Source: a virus
Length of the DNA: 64,000 nucleotides
Strand: one strand, 5' to 3'
IMG/VR virus record: IMGVR_UViG_3300046733_001096
Span: 1-64,000 of that record
The position numbers and the translations under genes are program-made. The notes beneath the pieces were generated by a model, which had not been told where the DNA came from, did no database searches, and saw only the letters and a program-made list of their open reading frames with translations. Below are positions 1 to 8,528 of this stretch, piece by piece. Position 1 is the stretch's first letter. Each line of letters starts with the position of its first letter.

Positions 1-297
1 ATCGGCAATATAATACTTGTTACCAGTACCATATCCGTTTGTACCAGGGGCAACTGTGACTACATAGGTTGTTCCGGTAAATACTATCCCACCGGTCAAA
101 TTTTCATCAACATCAGTTAGATCAGTTAAGTCCACTGGCACATCACTCATTCTTGCCATTGGAATGCCGCCTGCAGTAGTACCATCATGTAATACTATTC
201 TGTTATTTGTTGTATCAAATGTCACTTCAGCCATTTCACCTGTAAAGGCCTCATGTTCTGTCGCAGTTCCTTGACGTAATTTTACTGATTTTGCCAT
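1..297 (-). CDS. Fibre protein, partial (3' end outside window)
   Basis: The first 99 codons of a minus-strand gene; the stop lies outside the window. The N-terminus (MAKSVKLRQGTATEHEAF and on to the HDGTTAGG motif) is almost identical to that of the 992-residue fibre at 418-3396. It matches the short N-terminal module seen in phage fibres of the Mtd/tail-repeat type (RxGT..EH..F.GE..EVT.DTT...I..HDGTTAGG). A virion fibre or spike role is inferred. A perfect T4-type late promoter lies 27 bp upstream. Confidence 0.75.
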   Translation of the reverse strand, partial: MAKSVKLRQGTATEHEAFTGEMAEVTFDTTNNRIVLHDGTTAGGIPMARMSDVPVDLTDLTDVDENLTGGIVFTGTTYVVTVAPGTNGYGTGNKYYIAD

Positions 298-323
298 CTA
301 CTTTGCTCCTAAATTGTTACATG

Positions 324-331
324 TATTTATA
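324..331 (-). promoter_or_regulatory. T4-like late promoter
   Basis: Minus-strand TATAAATA, the exact T4 late consensus, 27 bp upstream of the start codon at 297. It lies between the terminator of the upstream fibre gene and the partial fibre gene. Confidence 0.7.
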
Positions 332-362
332 TTTTTAAGAATTAAAAAAATCGCCCAGAATT

Positions 363-390
363 AAAAAAAGCGTCCTTTGGGCGCTTTTTA
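363..390 (-). terminator. Intrinsic terminator after the 992-aa fibre gene
   Basis: On the minus strand an inverted repeat (AAAAAGCG, CC-aaa-GG, CGCTTTTT) is followed by a run of T. It sits about 30 bp beyond the stop at 418. The A/T-rich flanks make it potentially bidirectional. Confidence 0.75.
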
Positions 391-417
391 GTTGTTATAG
401 AACCTAAGAGAATAAGG

Positions 418-3396
418 TCATTCTTTTTTGATAGCTATGTAAATATACTTTGCACCAGATACGTTTTCGTATCCCCCTCCCGCACCGGTGGACCACCCAG
501 CACTATTTACTTGCGCCCAATTTGCGTTAACGAAGAATTGCTCTGTGCCGAACAGTGTTGGATATAATGTTGCGGCTGTGCCAGAAACAGTCATTCCTCG
601 AGTCGTATCGTGGATCTTCCAGTGGTCATACTGGCCGCCGGTATTTATTCTCTTTGTCATTATGAATTGGGCCTCAAAACCAATATCGATGGTTCTAAGG
701 GCGGTGTCATCGCCTGTATACACACCACATTTAATGATGTCTTGATCAGCATTTGTACCAAATATCCCATCTCCATCATTGTCTGCAAATAAATATGCAA
801 CATATGTTTTTCCATTGCCGTTTGTAGGTGGGGTAGCAAACGGATGACTTGCACTAGAAACATAAAAATGTGTGCTACTAGGTCCACTAGCGTGAAAGAC
901 GTTGTTTAACTCTTCATTAGTAGAGTTACTCAAAGTGATGTTGTGTGAGTTTGAAGTAAGGTCTTTGTGCCATACCCACCACTGGTCTTCAATAGAGGCG
1001 CTGTCGCTGGTACACTTGACCATAATGCAACCCACATCATGATTTAGGTCGTGGGGAAGGCTACGGCTATTAGTTCCGTCTCCGGTCCAAGTTTGAATGT
1101 CAAAGAACGATGCTTGTTTTTTAAATGACCAAGCCACATAATCATTGCCAGAGGTATTGATTGTAGCGTGATTACCTATAGTAAATCCATTTGCATTAAA
1201 AGCAGTTAGACCCGTAGAATTAGTTGCCTCAGAAGTATTCGGAGACCCTGTTGCGAGTGACTTAGTTGCACCACGATTTGTGTCATAAATTTGGTGTTCT
1301 TGGGCTGCACTTTGTGATTTTAGCCAAACCATACCACCATCAGTTGCCATATCAAGGTCATTTACAACCGATCTTGCACCGCCTGAGCTTGTATAAGTAG
1401 AAATGTTAAATACATCCGCAACATCAACTGGGTCAGGGGCAACCTTTCTTGTTGGCGGAGTAAAGCCTGGTGGTGTTGCAAGAAGGTCTGGATTATGTAT
1501 TCCACCACCAGTATAAACTTCTATATCAGTGATCCAAGAGCTAACGCTTCCAATACGTAGGTTCGCCTTGTTTGTAAGTCCGGATAAATCGCTTGCGCTT
1601 TCATTTACAACGACTACACCATTTATATAAACAACTTGTCGCCCATTTGACTGTAGTTCTTCTGCAATATGAAGCCAGCCTTGATCTGGGAAACTCGTAC
1701 TACCATTAGAAGTATGTCCAAAATAGCCATAAGCACCATTGCCAGCCCAAGCCAGTGAATGGACTGCATAAGCTAGACTTATGCTATAAGAATGTGCCTG
1801 ACTACTGCCAGCCTCTACACTATGTAACGCTTCCCACATTGGGGGTTGATTCGCATCAAACTTTATCCAATATTGAGTAGTCATTCCGTCACTAAGATCA
1901 TCAGTTGACCAAATATGTAATGGTCTAGTGGTGGGATCATTCACTAAGTTTGGATTGTTGCGTAAGGCATACGATCCGTCCTCAAGTGCCCAGGTATTTC
2001 CCCTACCGCTCGGGTGGTTCAATGCGACATACGAAGCAGAACCTGTATCTAATTTAGAGTCACTGACAGCTACAAATGACTGACTATCTCCACTCAATGA
2101 CCACATCGGAGTTCCTGCAGGCGCTGGACCAGCGCCGACATCCGCTGCAGTGTAACGATCTTTCAATGCGTTGTAGTTTTGTAATACCTCTGCTTGGCTT
2201 AGCATTTTGCTATATAACGTTAGATCAGAAATATATCCTTTAAAATATTCTTGGGTACCAGGCGCTGGCTGGGAGCCAATACGAATTGATGATCCGGGCG
2301 TCACTGTAGATGTATTCAGATTAGTAGAGGTAGCTACCTGTATTCCATTAATATACAGTTTCATGGTATTACCCTGTCGTGTTCCTGTCATCATTTGCCA
2401 ATCAGAAGTTGCTGTAGTATTTGACTGTAAATCTACTTTGTAACTGTTATTATCAATCTGCCATGATCCTTTACCGCTGGAATCGCTGGAATAATCCAGT
2501 CCAAGACCCCACCATTCACCTGAAGTTCCTGAAGTATAACTGTTCATAATCCAACCCCAGGTGGGCGAAGATCCTTCTTCAGGTTTAAACCAAGCTGATG
2601 CAGACCAATCATCGATACTAGGATTATAACTTGTTGACATGTACTGGGTATTACCATCAAAATAGAACGAACCACCACCTTCAGTAGAATAAGTTGGAGC
2701 GTTTACTAAAGTAGCGTCTTGATTACCAACAAGGTCTGCCCATGTTGTTCCAGTACCAGAGTAGCTCAATGCATTCGCTGCATCTAAATGCCAAACCAAT
2801 GAACTTGTTACGATTGATTCTGTTGCTGCAGGCGCTGGAGCAACGCCCATGCCACTGTGATTTGCGCAATAATAGTATAGCGTAGGTGCACCAACTTCTA
2901 CTGTAATTTCTGTGTATGCGCCGGTTTGCCCTGGAACCCCATTATAAGTAACACCTGTTGTATATTCAGTACCGCCATCATGTGTGCCGTTTGCAGTTGT
3001 GCTAAACTTGAGTAGGTGTGGGGTATTTGTACTGTCACTTTGATCAAATCTGTAAGTTTCGCCTTCAGTTAATGTAACTGTTGGACTGGCGCCTGTCAAA
3101 TCAGTAATATAATATTTGTTACCAGTACTATATGTATTTGTGCCACTAGCAACTGTGACTACGTAGGTTGTTCCGGTAAATACTATCCCACCGGTCAAAT
3201 TATCATCAACATCAGTTAGATCGGTTAAATCAACTGGCACATCACTTAATTTTGCCATTGGGATACCACCTGCAGTAGTACCATCATGTAATATTATTGT
3301 ATTGTTTGTTGTATCAAATGTCACTTCAGCCATTTCACCTGTAAAGGCCTCATGTTCTGTCGCAGTTCCTTGACGTAATTTTACTGATTTTGCCAT
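418..3396 (-). CDS. Large tail fibre / adhesin with LamG-like and cupredoxin-like domains
   Basis: A 992-residue protein, probably a receptor-binding or tail fibre subunit. Residues 1-48 form the Mtd-like fibre N-terminal module. Residues 100-190 look cupredoxin-like, with His127 and the C-x2-H-x2-M cluster Cys177/His180/Met183. Residues 200-410 are a concanavalin/LamG-type beta domain (VWHLDAANAL..., FYFDGNTQY). A second LamG-like region spans about 430-640. Residues 665-992 resemble a repeat common in marine phage tail proteins (GGMVWLKS..., IYDTNRGATKSL). It shares its N-terminal 80 codons with the partial gene at 1-297. A GATAAATA late promoter lies upstream and a terminator downstream. 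The exact position in the virion is not visible. Confidence 0.75.
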   Translation of the reverse strand: MAKSVKLRQGTATEHEAFTGEMAEVTFDTTNNTIILHDGTTAGGIPMAKLSDVPVDLTDLTDVDDNLTGGIVFTGTTYVVTVASGTNTYSTGNKYYITDLTGASPTVTLTEGETYRFDQSDSTNTPHLLKFSTTANGTHDGGTEYTTGVTYNGVPGQTGAYTEITVEVGAPTLYYYCANHSGMGVAPAPAATESIVTSSLVWHLDAANALSYSGTGTTWADLVGNQDATLVNAPTYSTEGGGSFYFDGNTQYMSTSYNPSIDDWSASAWFKPEEGSSPTWGWIMNSYTSGTSGEWWGLGLDYSSDSSGKGSWQIDNNSYKVDLQSNTTATSDWQMMTGTRQGNTMKLYINGIQVATSTNLNTSTVTPGSSIRIGSQPAPGTQEYFKGYISDLTLYSKMLSQAEVLQNYNALKDRYTAADVGAGPAPAGTPMWSLSGDSQSFVAVSDSKLDTGSASYVALNHPSGRGNTWALEDGSYALRNNPNLVNDPTTRPLHIWSTDDLSDGMTTQYWIKFDANQPPMWEALHSVEAGSSQAHSYSISLAYAVHSLAWAGNGAYGYFGHTSNGSTSFPDQGWLHIAEELQSNGRQVVYINGVVVVNESASDLSGLTNKANLRIGSVSSWITDIEVYTGGGIHNPDLLATPPGFTPPTRKVAPDPVDVADVFNISTYTSSGGARSVVNDLDMATDGGMVWLKSQSAAQEHQIYDTNRGATKSLATGSPNTSEATNSTGLTAFNANGFTIGNHATINTSGNDYVAWSFKKQASFFDIQTWTGDGTNSRSLPHDLNHDVGCIMVKCTSDSASIEDQWWVWHKDLTSNSHNITLSNSTNEELNNVFHASGPSSTHFYVSSASHPFATPPTNGNGKTYVAYLFADNDGDGIFGTNADQDIIKCGVYTGDDTALRTIDIGFEAQFIMTKRINTGGQYDHWKIHDTTRGMTVSGTAATLYPTLFGTEQFFVNANWAQVNSAGWSTGAGGGYENVSGAKYIYIAIKKE

Positions 3397-3441
3397 CTAT
3401 TATTCTCCAAATAAAATATATATAAATTGGTTATTTACATC

Positions 3442-3449
3442 TATTTATC
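3442..3449 (-). promoter_or_regulatory. Probable late promoter of the fibre gene
   Basis: Minus-strand GATAAATAG, about 46 bp upstream of the fibre start at 3396, overlapping the last codons of the glutaredoxin gene. Confidence 0.5.
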
Positions 3450-3693
3450 TATCACTTTCAGAAAAAAATAGTGCAAGTTTATCATATCCTCCGATATACT
3501 TGTTATTCAGCCATATTTGTGGAACAGTGCGAGGAACTACATTTTCAAGTGCTGCTGCTTCCAATAACTCAGTTTTTTTATCAGGTTGGTTAGACATATT
3601 GTATTCAACATAACTAATGCCTTTTTGGTCTAATAGATTTTTTGCTGCTACACAAAACCCACACCCATCTTTACTATATATTACTGCATTCAT
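3445..3693 (-). CDS. Glutaredoxin
   Basis: An 82-residue thioredoxin-fold protein of normal glutaredoxin length. It has the redox motif CGFC (residues 11-14), a TVPQIW cis-proline loop and GGYD, which binds the glutathione tail. It probably donates electrons to a phage ribonucleotide reductase or reduces host disulfides; no reductase gene is in the window. An AAAGGAG ribosome-binding site lies 8 nt upstream of the ATG, and the 41-aa gene lies directly upstream in the operon. Confidence 0.88.
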   Translation of the reverse strand: MNAVIYSKDGCGFCVAAKNLLDQKGISYVEYNMSNQPDKKTELLEAAALENVVPRTVPQIWLNNKYIGGYDKLALFFSESDR

Positions 3694-3705
3694 TTAATTC
3701 TCCTT

Positions 3706-3831
3706 TTATTTTATTTTATGAATATACATATACATTTTTACATAATATTCAAATGTTTTTGGATATGTTTCTGGATCTGGTAGTAGACCTTCAAAATATT
3801 CTATAAAATCTTTTATTTGTTCATCAGTCAT
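3706..3831 (-). CDS. Small conserved-looking protein, 41 aa
   Basis: ATG at 3831 overlaps the stop of the upstream nucleotidyltransferase gene by 8 nt. It reads MTDEQIKDFIEYFEGLLPDP... and ends in a Tyr/Met/Lys-rich tail. It fills the gap before glutaredoxin exactly and its stop is followed by that gene's Shine-Dalgarno. Function unknown. Confidence 0.65.
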   Translation of the reverse strand: MTDEQIKDFIEYFEGLLPDPETYPKTFEYYVKMYMYIHKIK

Positions 3832-4237
3832 TATTTGCGCCACATACGAGTTTTCTTAATCCACTGGAACTAAATCGGTGGTCTCGCTCATTGAAATATA
3901 TTTCAATATCTCTTTTTTTACAAATATCTCTACCTGTGAAATCTTTATCACGATATTCTACTCCCAGAATACGTATATCAATGTGCATACCACTAAGAAT
4001 ATCTTCCAAATCTTGCTCAGTCGTATATGGAATAATTTCGTCTACGTATTTACACGCACGTAATTGTAGATATCGTTCTACTACAGTCTGTACTGGTTTA
4101 TTCTTTGTTGGTCTATCCTGTGACGGATCAGTTTGTAATCCGACAATAAGATAATCACAATGTAATTTTGCTTCTTCTAGCATAAGAGTATGACCTGCGT
4201 GAAGTAAATCGAAGGCAGATGCTGTAAAACCTATCAT
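3824..4237 (-). CDS. Cytidylyltransferase-family nucleotidyltransferase
   Basis: 137 residues, the usual size of TagD/glycerol-3-phosphate cytidylyltransferase-like enzymes. It shows the HxGH nucleotide-binding signature (DLLHAGHTLMLEEAK, residues 10-24), an RYLQLRACKYVDEII segment and the terminal FSSSGLRK that replaces the ISTT/ISSS motif of this superfamily. It should transfer CMP or another nucleotide to a phosphorylated substrate, perhaps for surface sugar or lipid head-group synthesis. The substrate cannot be told from sequence. Confidence 0.8.
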   Translation of the reverse strand: MIGFTASAFDLLHAGHTLMLEEAKLHCDYLIVGLQTDPSQDRPTKNKPVQTVVERYLQLRACKYVDEIIPYTTEQDLEDILSGMHIDIRILGVEYRDKDFTGRDICKKRDIEIYFNERDHRFSSSGLRKLVCGANND

Positions 4238-4239
4238 TA

Positions 4240-4464
4240 TTATAACCTCATTAAAAAATCTGCTGCATCTATTTCATTTCTGAAATTAATAGTTGCAGTA
4301 CTAATATATTTGTCTATATGACAAGAAAAGTCTCTCGATTCATACCGAGAGACTAGATCATTTCGTAGTTCTGTATCACTAGCACCATCATACATAACAA
4401 CTACTGCATACGGTAGTTTTACATCTTTAGTCGTTAATGATTTTACTAATTTTATTCTAAGCAT
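4240..4464 (-). CDS. Hypothetical protein, 74 aa
   Basis: The ATG at 4464 is chosen because the only longer frame would need a TTG at 4497. It overlaps the end of the upstream membrane gene by 13 nt and ends 2 nt before the nucleotidyltransferase start, so it is part of that operon. It has a beta-alpha-beta feel (YAVVVMYDGASD...) but no motif I recognise. Confidence 0.6.
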   Translation of the reverse strand: MLRIKLVKSLTTKDVKLPYAVVVMYDGASDTELRNDLVSRYESRDFSCHIDKYISTATINFRNEIDAADFLMRL

Positions 4465-4706
4465 ATTTCGTTCATGCCAGTCATGACTTCCAAACAAGTT
4501 TGGTCTAAATTAAATTCTAAAATTGAAGTCCACATCATTGGTAAAAATGCTGCTGTAATTATTGTTATAATAACACCAGATATAGTTAGAATCATATCTT
4601 CTGGATTTTTAGGCAATGATACTATCATCATTATCACTGCAATAATCATAATTACTAAACAAATAGTAAGTAACATTGTCAACCATACCATGAATGTTTC
4701 TTGCAT
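4452..4706 (-). CDS. Small two-helix membrane protein
   Basis: 84 residues with two strong hydrophobic stretches (about residues 8-30 and 38-62) joined by a short polar loop (SLPKNPED). Probably an inner-membrane protein. It sits between GMP reductase and the nucleotidyltransferase in the same operon. Function unknown; a holin-like role cannot be excluded, but nothing shows it. Confidence 0.6.
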   Translation of the reverse strand: MQETFMVWLTMLLTICLVIMIIAVIMMIVSLPKNPEDMILTISGVIITIITAAFLPMMWTSILEFNLDQTCLEVMTGMNEICLE

Positions 4707-4716
4707 TATTAATTAC

Positions 4717-5832
4717 CTATAGTTTAGTAGTCGAGTTTGCATATACCGAATTGAATTGATTATTTACTCTAACAAATGTTGTACACTTTGTCAACTGTTT
4801 TAATTTTTCAGCACCTGCATAAGTACAAGTTGATCTAACACCACCTAATATTTCCTGTATAGTAATATTAACTTCTCCACGAAACGGTACTAGAACTTCA
4901 CGGCCTTCACTACTGCGATAGTCTTTTAGTCCACCAAAATGCTTTGTGTTTGCTGCATCGCTACTCATACCATAGAATTTAATAAACTTTTTTTCTTCTA
5001 TCTTACGTACACGATTATTTAAATGATTGCCTACTTCATATTCTAATTGATTTGTTTCATAATATCTTGTAATAACATCACCACCGCCTTCAATGTGACC
5101 AGCAAGCATACCGCCAAGCATCACAAAGTCCGCTCCACCTGCAAATGCTTTTGCTACATCACCAGGACAAGTGCAGCCACCATCCGCAATGATATGGCCA
5201 CCAAGACCATGAGCAGCATCAGCGCACTCAATAACAGCGGAAAGCTGAGGGTAACCAACACCAGTTTGGATCCGTGTTGTACAAACACTTCCAGGGCCGA
5301 TGCCCACTTTAACAATATCTGCGCCATTTAGTATCAACTCCTGTGTTTGATCCGCAGTAACAACGTTTCCAGCAATGATTGTTATCCTAGGATACATCAT
5401 ACGAAAATCAGCAACAAAATTAGTAAAGCGTTCACTATACCCATTCGCTACATCAATACATACATAATTTAATTCAGCGTATTTACTTACCTCTTTGAAT
5501 TTTTTTAGGTCATGTTCGCCAATACCAATACTCATTGCTATGTTTTTTTTGTAGTCTGTATTTGAGTTGAAGAACTCGATTAATTCTTCAGAAGTATATG
5601 TTTTTACTAGGCACGTAAAGATATTTTGTTCTGCTAGTGTTGACGCCATAGCAAATGTTCCAACACCATCCATATTGGCTGCCATAATAGGTAACCCACT
5701 ATAATCAATGGTGCTGTTTCTAAATGTAAACTGTCTATTCAAGTCTACATCTTTACGAGATCCTAATGTACTGCGTTTAGGACGAATTAACACATCACTA
5801 TAATCTAGTAATACTTCATTCTCAATGCGCAT
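4717..5832 (-). CDS. guaC: GMP reductase (IMPDH/GMPR family)
   Basis: 371 residues, close to bacterial GuaC (about 347). It converts GMP to IMP with NADPH and would feed purine salvage during phage DNA synthesis. The catalytic loop [11 protein letters not shown] carries Cys184, and it is followed by [27 protein letters not shown] and the flap FYGMSSDAA...KH.GG..YR.SEG, which is GuaC-like; no CBS domains are present, unlike most GuaB. The start overlaps the upstream stop (TAATG). With glutaredoxin, DHFR and MazG-like genes it makes a nucleotide-metabolism group. Confidence 0.93.
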   Translation of the reverse strand: MRIENEVLLDYSDVLIRPKRSTLGSRKDVDLNRQFTFRNSTIDYSGLPIMAANMDGVGTFAMASTLAEQNIFTCLVKTYTSEELIEFFNSNTDYKKNIAMSIGIGEHDLKKFKEVSKYAELNYVCIDVANGYSERFTNFVADFRMMYPRITIIAGNVVTADQTQELILNGADIVKVGIGPGSVCTTRIQTGVGYPQLSAVIECADAAHGLGGHIIADGGCTCPGDVAKAFAGGADFVMLGGMLAGHIEGGGDVITRYYETNQLEYEVGNHLNNRVRKIEEKKFIKFYGMSSDAANTKHFGGLKDYRSSEGREVLVPFRGEVNITIQEILGGVRSTCTYAGAEKLKQLTKCTTFVRVNNQFNSVYANSTTKL

Positions 5833-6422
5833 TATATGGTTGCCTCTACTTCTTCGACTTGACCATGTTCATTACACTCAACAACAGTAACTGGACAATG
5901 AATTTCAATGAAGTTATCAATGAATTCCCATCCAAGTGCTTCTACACCTTCTTCATATTCTTCGTTATATGCTTCTTCAATTTCTTCCATCATTTCGTCA
6001 GTATCAGAAAGTTTAGGACCACCTGTTCTGATATCCCAGTCTTCCCAACATCCATCCCAACATTCAAGCATTTCTGCATCGTAGTCTTCTGTCAGGTCAA
6101 CGAAAGCGTCTTCAGTGCTTGGTAGAAGATGTTCTTCAAGTGATGGCGATTGAGTAATAATATCATCATCTCCCCAATAGTCAGCGAGATAATGTGCTAC
6201 GCTCTCATATTCACCACGTTCTTTTAGGAACTCTGTGATTTCTTCTTCCGTATCTGGAACTGAAATCATGAATGATCCCCAACGCCATCCTAATTCTTTA
6301 CGCAGATACGCAAACTTGCCCTTGTGTTCGTCATTGCCAGTTAGTTCTTCTAATGGACGACGAAAAGTTGTTAGTTCAACTACAGACTTTTTGTAAGTTG
6401 GTTCAATTCTATAATGTTTCAT
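5832..6422 (-). CDS. Acidic hypothetical protein, 196 aa
   Basis: Strongly acidic: runs of Asp/Glu around residues 55-65, 85-120 and 140-160, with many Trp ([17 protein letters not shown]). No recognised catalytic motif. It is translationally coupled to GMP reductase by TAATG. Its leader carries a strong GC-rich hairpin with a nested palindrome at 6452-6491. The high negative charge could suggest a DNA-mimic or a host-protein-binding inhibitor, but that is only a guess. Confidence 0.7.
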   Translation of the reverse strand: MKHYRIEPTYKKSVVELTTFRRPLEELTGNDEHKGKFAYLRKELGWRWGSFMISVPDTEEEITEFLKERGEYESVAHYLADYWGDDDIITQSPSLEEHLLPSTEDAFVDLTEDYDAEMLECWDGCWEDWDIRTGGPKLSDTDEMMEEIEEAYNEEYEEGVEALGWEFIDNFIEIHCPVTVVECNEHGQVEEVEATI

Positions 6423-6451
6423 TTAGTTTCCTTTGTAAATTATATATTGTT

Positions 6452-6491
6452 CCCCAGGCAAAGTCTTACCGGTAAGGATCTCTGCCTGGGG
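6452..6491 (-). promoter_or_regulatory. GC-rich hairpin with nested palindrome in a 5' leader
   Basis: Nine-bp perfect arms (CCCCAGGCA at 6452-6460, TGCCTGGGG at 6483-6491) enclose the perfect 12-bp palindrome CTTACCGGTAAG (6465-6476). It lies between the genes at 6505-6783 and 5832-6422. No T-run follows on either strand, so it is unlikely to be a simple terminator; an RNA-processing, stability or operator role is possible. Confidence 0.6.
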
Positions 6492-6504
6492 TTATGAAAC
6501 AGTG

Positions 6505-6783
6505 TTATGAATTTTGAGTCTGCCCCATAACATCTTTAAACTCAGTGATGATTTCACTGTCTACAAGTTCAGAACGATATAGCGCATATCGTTTTGTATT
6601 GCCGTTATATACGCCTACCTCGGTTACATCACCTCGGTCGTTTGTTGACATCATGCCGTAAAGTTTATCACGGCCTCTCAAATTTTTCACCAAACGAACT
6701 GCTTCTTCCATAGAAGGTGTCATTCGTCGCGGTGATCGTTTGCCCTTATAATTATTAGTGCGGGCATTTGGTTGATTTGTCAT
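6505..6783 (-). CDS. Hypothetical protein, 92 aa
   Basis: A basic N-terminus (NNYKGKRSPRRMTPSMEEAVRLV) followed by a small alpha/beta region (GDVTEVGVYNGNTKRYALYRSEL). No family recognised. It has its own sigma70-like promoter upstream and begins the run that leads into GMP reductase. Confidence 0.6.
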   Translation of the reverse strand: MTNQPNARTNNYKGKRSPRRMTPSMEEAVRLVKNLRGRDKLYGMMSTNDRGDVTEVGVYNGNTKRYALYRSELVDSEIITEFKDVMGQTQNS

Positions 6784-6829
6784 TTATACATTCCTCTTAT
6801 GACAAGTTACATTTAAGTTTAACAATATT

Positions 6830-6858
6830 ATTATTGCATATATTGTAGGAGAAGTCAA
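6830..6858 (-). promoter_or_regulatory. Putative sigma70-type promoter
   Basis: Minus-strand TTGACT (6853-6858), 17-bp spacer, AATAAT (6830-6835), about 47 bp upstream of the start at 6783. Confidence 0.5.
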
Positions 6859-6867
6859 GAACTATTT

Positions 6868-7497
6868 TTAGTTCCAACGATAAAAAATATGTGATCCAAT
6901 ACGTCCAATCAAATCCATACCACGGTCACTGCGCCATGCAGGTTTAACATAGGTAGCGTGATAATGTGTGGCACCTTCTGTAATACCACGAAAACGTTCA
7001 TCGTGCATCATTTCCCATGCAACCATTTGTGCACGAACCCAATTTTCAGAACCTTCTGGCACTTTATCTGATTTGCCGTCACAATACCAAGAGAACTGAC
7101 ACCGATTTCGGCGCATATTACCATTGCTATCTTTTTGTCCATCATAAACCACTTCACACACAGTACTAGGATAATGCGAGTGTAATACTCGATTTAATAC
7201 TACATCTGCAACTGCAGCCATACCAGCGTGATTATCTATGCCACTTTCAAAGAAAATATTCTGTGCCATACAAAACTCTTGCTTATATTTTTCAGGAGAA
7301 TACAGAAAAAATTCCTTATCTTTACGTGAGTTGTAATCGGATGCTGCAGCCAATACTACAGTATTTTCTATTGTTTGCTCAATGGTTTGAGCAATAGTAG
7401 TTTCATTTTTTACACTTGCCTGTGGTGTTGTTACACTTACAAGTGTTGCTATGATTGCTACATTTACTGAGTATGCTATTACATTATTCAGTTTCAT
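6868..7497 (-). CDS. Cell wall hydrolase, SleB/Hydrolase_2 family, exported
   Basis: 209 residues. An N-terminal hydrophobic segment (residues 5-30) looks like a signal peptide or anchor. From residue 75 it matches the SleB-type cell wall hydrolase pattern: FCMAQNIFFESG, GMAAVADVVLNRV, FSWYCDGK..., ATHYHATYVKPAW and IGSHIFYRW; the Glu in FFES is the expected catalytic acid. It probably cuts peptidoglycan glycan strands or amide links. Expression from a canonical early-type promoter is odd for a late lysis enzyme and suggests a role in wall remodelling during infection. Confidence 0.85.
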   Translation of the reverse strand: MKLNNVIAYSVNVAIIATLVSVTTPQASVKNETTIAQTIEQTIENTVVLAAASDYNSRKDKEFFLYSPEKYKQEFCMAQNIFFESGIDNHAGMAAVADVVLNRVLHSHYPSTVCEVVYDGQKDSNGNMRRNRCQFSWYCDGKSDKVPEGSENWVRAQMVAWEMMHDERFRGITEGATHYHATYVKPAWRSDRGMDLIGRIGSHIFYRWN

Positions 7498-7531
7498 TTT
7501 ATACCTGCTCGGTTGTTTCTGTTATATAAGT

Positions 7532-7560
7532 TTTATATAGTGATTCGTTTTAAATGTCAA
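7532..7560 (-). promoter_or_regulatory. Early promoter with the conserved spacer
   Basis: Minus-strand TTGACA (7555-7560), 17 bp containing AACGAATCACTA, then TATAAA (7532-7537). The spacer matches those at 35420, 51487 and 52066. Confidence 0.8.
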
Positions 7561-7563
7561 CCA

Positions 7564-8109
7564 TTATTTTACATATATTTTTAAAACTTCATATTCAATA
7601 ACATCATCACCACGAATTAGTTCAGCAACATCGCCTACTCTCAGTCCTAATAGTTCCTTACCAAGTGGAGATTTAAAACTAATGCTACCCTGTCCTGGAT
7701 TACTTTCAGTTTCACCAAGTATTGTATATGTTACAATTTTATCAACAAAATAGTTTTCTAGTTCGACTGTGACGCCAGGAATAATTTTCTCATATGTGCC
7801 AGGTTTGGGAATTTCTAGTATTGTGCTTTTTTCAATGATTGATTGTAGCCTAGAGATTTCGATATCAACCCGGTTCATTTCATCCAATGACATATGTAAT
7901 TCTTCATTTTCTTCAACGCCGCCATTTTCCCGGGCAGCCGAAAGCTGTTCTGCAATGATGGGTTTCTTTTTATTTAAAATTATAATTTTGTTTTCTAGAT
8001 CAGTACGACCATTTTTAGTTAATAAGTCCATATTTTTATTATATTCCTGATCATTATTATTGTCGGTATATTTATCGTTTTGTGCCGTTTTAAAGCCAGT
8101 AACAATCAT
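7564..8109 (-). CDS. GreA/GreB-like transcript cleavage factor
   Basis: 181 residues. The N-terminal half is a long coiled coil resembling the GreA N-terminal domain: LLTKNGRTDLE..., KKPIIAEQLSAARENGGVEENEELHMSLDEM, where GreA has AR.HGDLSENAEY. The C-terminal half has the Gre FKBP-like domain (ILEIPKPGTYEKIIPGVTVELE, GSISFKSPLGKELLGLRVGDVAEL, YEVLKI). Gre factors insert the coiled-coil tip into the RNA polymerase secondary channel to restart backtracked complexes. The tip acidic pair is present as EEN. The start overlaps the upstream stop by ATGA; Met27 is an alternative. It probably helps host polymerase on phage DNA or resists a block. Confidence 0.82.
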   Translation of the reverse strand: MIVTGFKTAQNDKYTDNNNDQEYNKNMDLLTKNGRTDLENKIIILNKKKPIIAEQLSAARENGGVEENEELHMSLDEMNRVDIEISRLQSIIEKSTILEIPKPGTYEKIIPGVTVELENYFVDKIVTYTILGETESNPGQGSISFKSPLGKELLGLRVGDVAELIRGDDVIEYEVLKIYVK

Positions 8110-8528
8110 AGTAGTTCCTCTAGTTTAATGCTTTTTCTAATTTCTTCAAAATGTTTATAAAAGGTGTTTAGATCCCCATTACTTTTTTCATACGATTTTG
8201 TCTGACTTTCAAGTATTGCTGTCTCATATAACATTGTGAGTATTACCATATCATCAGCAAGATTCTTTTCACTTGGGTCATCACCCGAAGAATATAAATC
8301 TCCGACTAAAAAGGTTGCCATACGTGATGCAGGTGAATTATCTAGAATATATTCTAATTCATCGGGAATGCTTGTTGGCCATGGAACATCAATTGATTTA
8401 TTTTGACCAATTGAAAAATCATATGTTTCATTTATGATATCGTCCAAGTTTTTCCAAAAATCTTCTTCTAACATTTCATTGTTTTTTGCTTTAACAATAT
8501 CGCTGAAATTAATAATGTTATCAGTCAT
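8106..8528 (-). CDS. Hypothetical protein, 140 aa
   Basis: A mostly helical, acidic protein (IINFSDIVKAKNNEMLEEDFWKNL...). The central motif SPASRMATFLVGDLYSSGDDPSE is the most family-like part, but I cannot name it. It is ATGA-coupled to the GreA-like gene and overlaps the upstream 58-aa gene by 8 nt. Confidence 0.65.
   Translation of the reverse strand: MTDNIINFSDIVKAKNNEMLEEDFWKNLDDIINETYDFSIGQNKSIDVPWPTSIPDELEYILDNSPASRMATFLVGDLYSSGDDPSEKNLADDMVILTMLYETAILESQTKSYEKSNGDLNTFYKHFEEIRKSIKLEELL

Noticed and set aside
418-3396. Diversity-generating retroelement target (Mtd-like N-terminus)
   Set aside because: No reverse transcriptase, template repeat or variable C-type lectin end is seen in the window.
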